A DNA stretch of 35,744 nucleotides, taken from NCBI RefSeq assembly GCF_019972155.1, contig NZ_BOVL01000019.1:1-35744 (forward strand), given 5' to 3'. Positions 32,370-35,744 of the stretch are shown here, piece by piece; within the stretch, counting starts at the first letter, position 1, and each line of letters starts with the position of its first letter. The notes beneath the pieces were generated by a model, which ran no database searches, was not told the origin of the DNA, and saw only the letters and a program-made list of their open reading frames with translations. Origin of the DNA: Bradyrhizobium sp. RD5-C2. GTDB taxonomy: Bacteria > Pseudomonadota > Alphaproteobacteria > Rhizobiales > Xanthobacteraceae. Made by a program: the position numbers and the translations under genes.

Positions 32370-33350
32370 ATGAAAGCCATCCTCTGCTCGCAATACTGTC
32401 AACCCGACGATCTCGTGCTGGCTGACGTGCCCGATCCGGTGGCGGGTCCCGGCGAAGCCGTGATCGCGATCAAGGCGGCGGCGCTGAACTTCTTCGACAT
32501 CCTGATGATCCAGGGCAAGTACCAGATCAAGCCGCCGTTCCCGTTCTCGCCGGCCGCCGAAGTCGCCGGCGTGATCGAGAGCGTCGGCGCCGGTGTCACC
32601 GATCTGAAGGTCGGCGATCGCGTCGTTGCGTCATGCGGTCACAACGGCGCGCGCGACAAGATCGCGCTGCCGGCGAATACGATCGTGAAGATTCCCGACA
32701 ATCTCGATTACGACCGCGCCGCCGGCATCATCATCATCTACGGCACCGCGCTGCATGCGCTGGAAGATCGCGCGAGCCCGAAGCCGGGCGACACGCTCGC
32801 GGTGCTGGGCGCCGCCGGCGGCACCGGCCTCGCCGCGTGCGAACTCGGCAAGTTGATGGGTCTGAAGGTGATTGCCTGCGCATCGTCGGACGAGAAGCTC
32901 GCATTCGCCAAGCAGCACGGCGCCGAGCTGACGCTGAACTACGCCAAGGAAGATCTGAAGGAGGGCCTGCGCAAGCTGACCAACGGCAAGGGCGCCGACA
33001 TCGTGTTCGATCCGGTCGGCGGCTCCTATGCCGAGGCTGCGCTGCGCTCGACCGCATGGGAAGGCCGCTTCCTGGTGATCGGCTTTGCCGCCGGCGACAT
33101 CCCGAAGATCCCGCTCAACCTCGCACTGCTCAAGGGCTGCGACATCCGCGGCGTGTTCTGGGGCGCGTGGGCGCGGCTGAACCCGGAGAAGAACCGCAAG
33201 AACCTCGAGAAGCTCGTGCAGTGGACCGCGGAAGGCAAGATCTCCTCGCATGTCGACCGCACCTTCCCGCTGTCGCAGACCGCGGAAGCCCTGAAGGTGC
33301 TCGCCGGCCGCAAGGCGATGGGCAAGGTGATCCTACATCCGGGAAGTTGA
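32370..33350 (+). CDS. zinc-free medium-chain reductase, NADPH:quinone oxidoreductase family
   Basis: 326 residues. GroES-like N-terminal half (about 1-120, with NFFDILMIQGKYQIKPPFPFSP, the quinone oxidoreductase signature) and a Rossmann half with the cofactor loop LGAAGGTGLAA (146-156). No zinc-binding cysteine set is present. Members reduce quinones or alpha,beta-unsaturated carbonyls and acyl-CoAs. The frame is open 102 bp upstream, but MKAILCSQYCQPDDLVL is the standard start. It is divergent from the DECR-like gene across a 105-bp gap, so the two may act in the same fatty acid or acyl-CoA pathway (inference). Confidence 0.9.
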   Translation: MKAILCSQYCQPDDLVLADVPDPVAGPGEAVIAIKAAALNFFDILMIQGKYQIKPPFPFSPAAEVAGVIESVGAGVTDLKVGDRVVASCGHNGARDKIALPANTIVKIPDNLDYDRAAGIIIIYGTALHALEDRASPKPGDTLAVLGAAGGTGLAACELGKLMGLKVIACASSDEKLAFAKQHGAELTLNYAKEDLKEGLRKLTNGKGADIVFDPVGGSYAEAALRSTAWEGRFLVIGFAAGDIPKIPLNLALLKGCDIRGVFWGAWARLNPEKNRKNLEKLVQWTAEGKISSHVDRTFPLSQTAEALKVLAGRKAMGKVILHPGS

Positions 33351-33376
33351 GCGGGGCGACCGCGCGTCGCCTTTCA

Positions 33377-33479
33377 CCGTCACCCTGAGGAGCGCGTAGC
33401 GCGTCTCGAAGGGTCGACGGCCACCGGCGGGGCCGTGCATCCTTCGAGGCTCGCAAGAGCTCGCACCTCAGGATGACGG
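33377..33479. repeat. extragenic palindromic element, 103 bp
   Basis: It begins CCGTCACCCTGAGG and ends CCTCAGGATGACGG, nearly perfect inverted ends. Inside are GCGCGTAGCGCG and GAGGCTCGCAAGAGCTCGCACC. The CACCCTGAGG...CCTTCGAGGCTCGC type is, from memory, a widespread intergenic repeat in Bradyrhizobium. It follows the quinone oxidoreductase stop by 27 bp. Confidence 0.75.
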
Positions 33480-33489
33480 GTCGTGAAAG

Positions 33490-33580
33490 TTCGTAGCCCA
33501 GATGGAGCGCAGCGAAATCCGGGATGCATCATAACCTCCCCTTGAAAAAGGGGAGGTTGCTTTGCTCGCCAGAGCAAAGC
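33490..33580. repeat. cluster of three short palindromic units
   Basis: First, CGTAGCCCAGATGGAGCGCAG...ATCCGGG (about 33492-33523), a common repeat with imperfect arms CCCAGAT and ATCCGGG. Second, a perfect 11-bp stem with a GAAA loop: AACCTCCCCTT (33533-33543) and AAGGGGAGGTT (33548-33558). Third, GCTTTGCTC (33559-33567), GCCA, GAGCAAAGC (33572-33580), also perfect. The last two touch without a spacer. Confidence 0.72.
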
Positions 33581-33917
33581 GGGTCGGGATCTGCTCTCTC
33601 GACTTGCAGCGGAGTCCGCGGCTGACCCCCATCTCGACTTTCCCCCTTACGGGAAAAAGCAGAACGCAGACCTCACTCCTTCGTCGGCACTCCACGCTTC
33701 GGCGCTTCAGCGCAACGCGAACAGACCTTGTGAGTTGGCGCGCGCTGCCGCAATCAAACCCAAATTTCTCCCGATTCGCAGCGACCGAGGCCGCTTTTTG
33801 GGCCCAATCGCAAGGCGATTAAGAACCTGTAATGGGCGCTCAGGTACCCCAATAAGAATAACAACCAGACACCAGAGATGCCCGATTGTTGCGTCATAGT
33901 ATCGGGGAAACATCATC

Positions 33918-34736
33918 ATGGTGGGGAATCCAACACACGTTCACGGCAACGATCCGCCGCGCGGCGCGGTCAACGCGGATATCAACGATCCCGAATTTGC
34001 ACCTTATCGCTACCGGCGACCACATCGGGCAGCCATCGACATCGGCGCGGACGAACCTGCCCCGCTTTTTCTTTCAAGCGAAATCGACGACGCGGATTGG
34101 CACGGGCGCACCACGATTCCACGTTCACGCCTCCGCACCGGTCTGCTGACAATTTCGGCCGGCGCACTTGTCGCGGCTGCGGTGGTCGGGCTGTGGTCCA
34201 TCGGCAGCGTGCGCGACGCGGTCCTGAGCGCCAAGGCCGCGCTGGTCGGCGTCTCGCCGATCGAGGCCCGCGCAGAAATCGCGGATGCGGTTCGCGGCGT
34301 GGCCACCGAGGTGTCGCCCGCCACTACAACCCCGCCGTCACGCGCGCAGATCGCGGCCGCCTACCAGGAAGCGATCAAGAGCGAAGTCGTTGCGCACGAA
34401 ACGCCCGTGGCTGCGCCGATCGAGCCACCACCACCGGCGGCGCCACCGGCAAGACGCCTCGATCCGGATGACGTCGCAGGCCTCCTGAAGCGCGCCAACA
34501 GCCTGCTTGCGATCGGCGACATCGTATCGGCGCGGCTCCTGCTCGAGCGGGCCGCGGATGCGCAGGACGCGGACGCGGCGCTGTTGCTGGCTCGCACCTA
34601 CGATCCCGACGTGCTGGGGACCTTGGACAAGCGGAGCATCACGCCCGATCCGGAGACCGCACGCCTCTGGTATCGCAAGGCCGCCGAACTCGGCTCGCAG
34701 CCCGCACAGCAACGCCTCGCGCAATTGCAAAACTAG
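33918..34736 (+). CDS. membrane-anchored protein with Sel1/TPR-like C-terminus
   Basis: 272 residues. Residues 1-73 are polar (cytoplasmic), 75-96 form a single membrane helix (LLTISAGALVAAAVVGLWSIG), 97-190 are an Ala/Pro/Glu-rich stalk, and about 195-270 carry Sel1/TPR-like helices (LKRANSLLAIGDIVSARLLLERAADAQDADAALLLARTYDP and ARLWYRKAAELGSQPAQQRLAQL). The topology puts the repeat domain in the periplasm. It starts at the ATG at 33918 and ends 18 bp before the TAXI gene, so they probably form an operon. The exact partner is unknown. Confidence 0.82.
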   Translation: MVGNPTHVHGNDPPRGAVNADINDPEFAPYRYRRPHRAAIDIGADEPAPLFLSSEIDDADWHGRTTIPRSRLRTGLLTISAGALVAAAVVGLWSIGSVRDAVLSAKAALVGVSPIEARAEIADAVRGVATEVSPATTTPPSRAQIAAAYQEAIKSEVVAHETPVAAPIEPPPPAAPPARRLDPDDVAGLLKRANSLLAIGDIVSARLLLERAADAQDADAALLLARTYDPDVLGTLDKRSITPDPETARLWYRKAAELGSQPAQQRLAQLQN

Positions 34737-34754
34737 GCTCATCTCGAGGGACAC

Positions 34755-35744
34755 ATGCGACGCTTGTTTGGATTGGTACTTTTCGCAGGCATGATGATTT
34801 GGGGCCTGGCGGCACGGGCTGAGCAGACCGAATTCGACCCGGCCAAGGTCAGCGACAGCCTGAAGGCGATCTTTCAGTTCGGCTCGGTAGGCACCAAGCA
34901 GAGCCTCAACGCCAACACGGTCACGCTGATCTCCGGCACGATCGGCGGCACCTATGTTCAGTTCGGCGCCGATCTCGCCTCCGTGCTCGACGATGGCAAT
35001 AAATTGCGCATTCTGCCGATCGTCGGGCGCGGCTCGGTGCAGAGCGTCGCCGACATCCTGTTTCTGCAGGGAGTCGATCTCGGCATCGTTCGATCTGACA
35101 CGCTCGACTATCTCGAGCGGAAGGGCATCGCGAAAGACATCAAGAAGCAGTTCACCTACGTGACCAAGCTCTATAACGAAGAGATGCACGTGATCGCGTC
35201 GAAATCGATCCGTAATCTCAGGGAGCTTGAGGGCAAGACCGTCAGCGTCGACCTTCCCAATGGCGGCACCTTCGTCACCGCACTGACCGTGTTCGAGCGG
35301 CTCGGAATGAAGCCGAAGGTCGTCTATGTCGAGCAGCGCATCGCGCTGGAGAAATTGAAGGCCGGCGAAATCGACGCGGTAATCGTCTGTGGCGGCAAGC
35401 CTTACAAGTCCGTGAGCGGCTTCAAGGACGACCGGTTCCACCTGGTGCCGGTCAACTACGAGAAACCGTTGCAGGACGACTATCTGCCGGCGAGCCTGTC
35501 GGCCAAGGACTATCCCAACCTGATTTCGGGCGAGGAGCGCGTCGACACGATCGCCGTTCCTGCCGTGCTTGCGGCCTACAACTGGGCACCGAAGACGGAG
35601 CGCTACAACAAGCTGGCCAATTTCGTGGATGCATTCTTCACAAAATTTCCGACGTTCCAGAACCCGCCGTTCCATCCGAAGTGGCGGGGGGGCTCGCTGT
35701 CGGCGCCACTGCCGGGGTGGCAACGCCTGCCGGTAGCCCAGCAA
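34755..35744 (+). CDS. TAXI-family TRAP-type solute-binding protein (3' end outside window)
   Basis: 330 codons are visible with no stop, so the gene is cut by the window end. Signal peptide 1-22 (GLAARA), then NTVTLISGTIGGTYVQFGADLASVL at about 55-79, the defining opening of TAXI binding proteins, and further family blocks GVDLGIVRSDTLDYL, LYNEEMHVIASKSIRNLRELEGKTVSVDLPNGGT and LKAGEIDAVIVCGGKP. TAXI proteins bind small organic anions such as glutamate-like acids and pass them to a fused DctQM permease. No permease is seen here. GAGGGA lies 4 bases before the ATG. Confidence 0.88.
   Translation, partial: MRRLFGLVLFAGMMIWGLAARAEQTEFDPAKVSDSLKAIFQFGSVGTKQSLNANTVTLISGTIGGTYVQFGADLASVLDDGNKLRILPIVGRGSVQSVADILFLQGVDLGIVRSDTLDYLERKGIAKDIKKQFTYVTKLYNEEMHVIASKSIRNLRELEGKTVSVDLPNGGTFVTALTVFERLGMKPKVVYVEQRIALEKLKAGEIDAVIVCGGKPYKSVSGFKDDRFHLVPVNYEKPLQDDYLPASLSAKDYPNLISGEERVDTIAVPAVLAAYNWAPKTERYNKLANFVDAFFTKFPTFQNPPFHPKWRGGSLSAPLPGWQRLPVAQQ

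Larger units (their letters stand above)
33351..33917. other. 567-bp gene-free gap rich in different palindromic repeats
   Basis: The left 230 bp hold three to four distinct palindromic units packed end to end (33377-33479, about 33490-33530, 33533-33558, 33559-33580). The rest (33581-33917) has a small hairpin AATCGC-AAG-GCGATT (33806-33820) and no gene-quality frame. Short open frames on both strands here are made of repeat sequence. The promoter of the following gene should lie in the AT-richer part near 33820-33890, but I see no clear -35/-10. Confidence 0.6.

Noticed and set aside
33377..33580. Possible CRISPR array
   Set aside because: The units are different palindromes with no regular repeat-spacer pattern and no cas gene nearby.
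33468..33695. 75-codon frame on the minus strand in the repeat-rich gap
   Set aside because: It is read out of palindromic repeat sequence and has no ribosome site or domain; such frames recur wherever the repeats do.

Overview
The window reads as chromosomal DNA of a Bradyrhizobium or a close relative (Nitrobacteraceae, Alphaproteobacteria). The base composition is high in G+C. The malonyl-CoA synthase closely matches what I remember of the Rhodopseudomonas palustris enzyme. The core genes (sdhCDAB, argG, rlmN, feoAB) are of alphaproteobacterial type, and several intergenic gaps hold palindromic repeats of the kind common in bradyrhizobia. No search was run, so the genus is an inference. I see no tRNA, rRNA, transposase, phage gene or CRISPR array.

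Layout, 1-9.2 kb: a gene tail, a short-chain dehydrogenase divergent from matB, then two tandem paralogous small genes of unknown role with lower G+C, a TauE/SafE permease divergent from a LysR regulator, and the complete succinate dehydrogenase operon sdhC-sdhD-sdhA-sdhB. 9.2-14.3 kb (minus strand): a Pat-type protein acetyltransferase and the feoA-feoB ferrous iron operon, with an Irr-box-like palindrome upstream. 14.5-20.8 kb (plus strand): a hybrid sensor kinase, a YddA/SbmA-BacA-type ABC transporter followed by an FkbM methyltransferase, a VOC-fold protein and a tiny proline-rich protein.

21-26.3 kb: an OmpA-family protein with about 380 residues of Pro/Ala-rich sequence, ended by a clear terminator; a secreted PhoA-type alkaline phosphatase on the other strand; and a SnoaL-like gene divergent from a TetR regulator, with two near-identical palindromic operators 21 bp apart between them. 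26.3-31.3 kb (minus strand): argG, a PAP2 phosphatase, a small membrane protein, rlmN and an IalB-family protein. 31.4-35.7 kb: a DECR-like SDR divergent from a zinc-free quinone oxidoreductase, a 567-bp repeat-rich gap, then a membrane-anchored Sel1-like protein and a TAXI-type binding protein that runs off the window.

Most of this is ordinary core and semi-core chromosome. The parts most worth a second look are the tandem paralogues behind matB, the double TetR operator, the palindrome before feoA, the DECR-like SDR without its catalytic tyrosine, the ABC transporter/FkbM pair, the TAXI protein without a visible permease, and the cluster of different palindromic repeats. I did not find a defence island or another clearly new multi-gene system.
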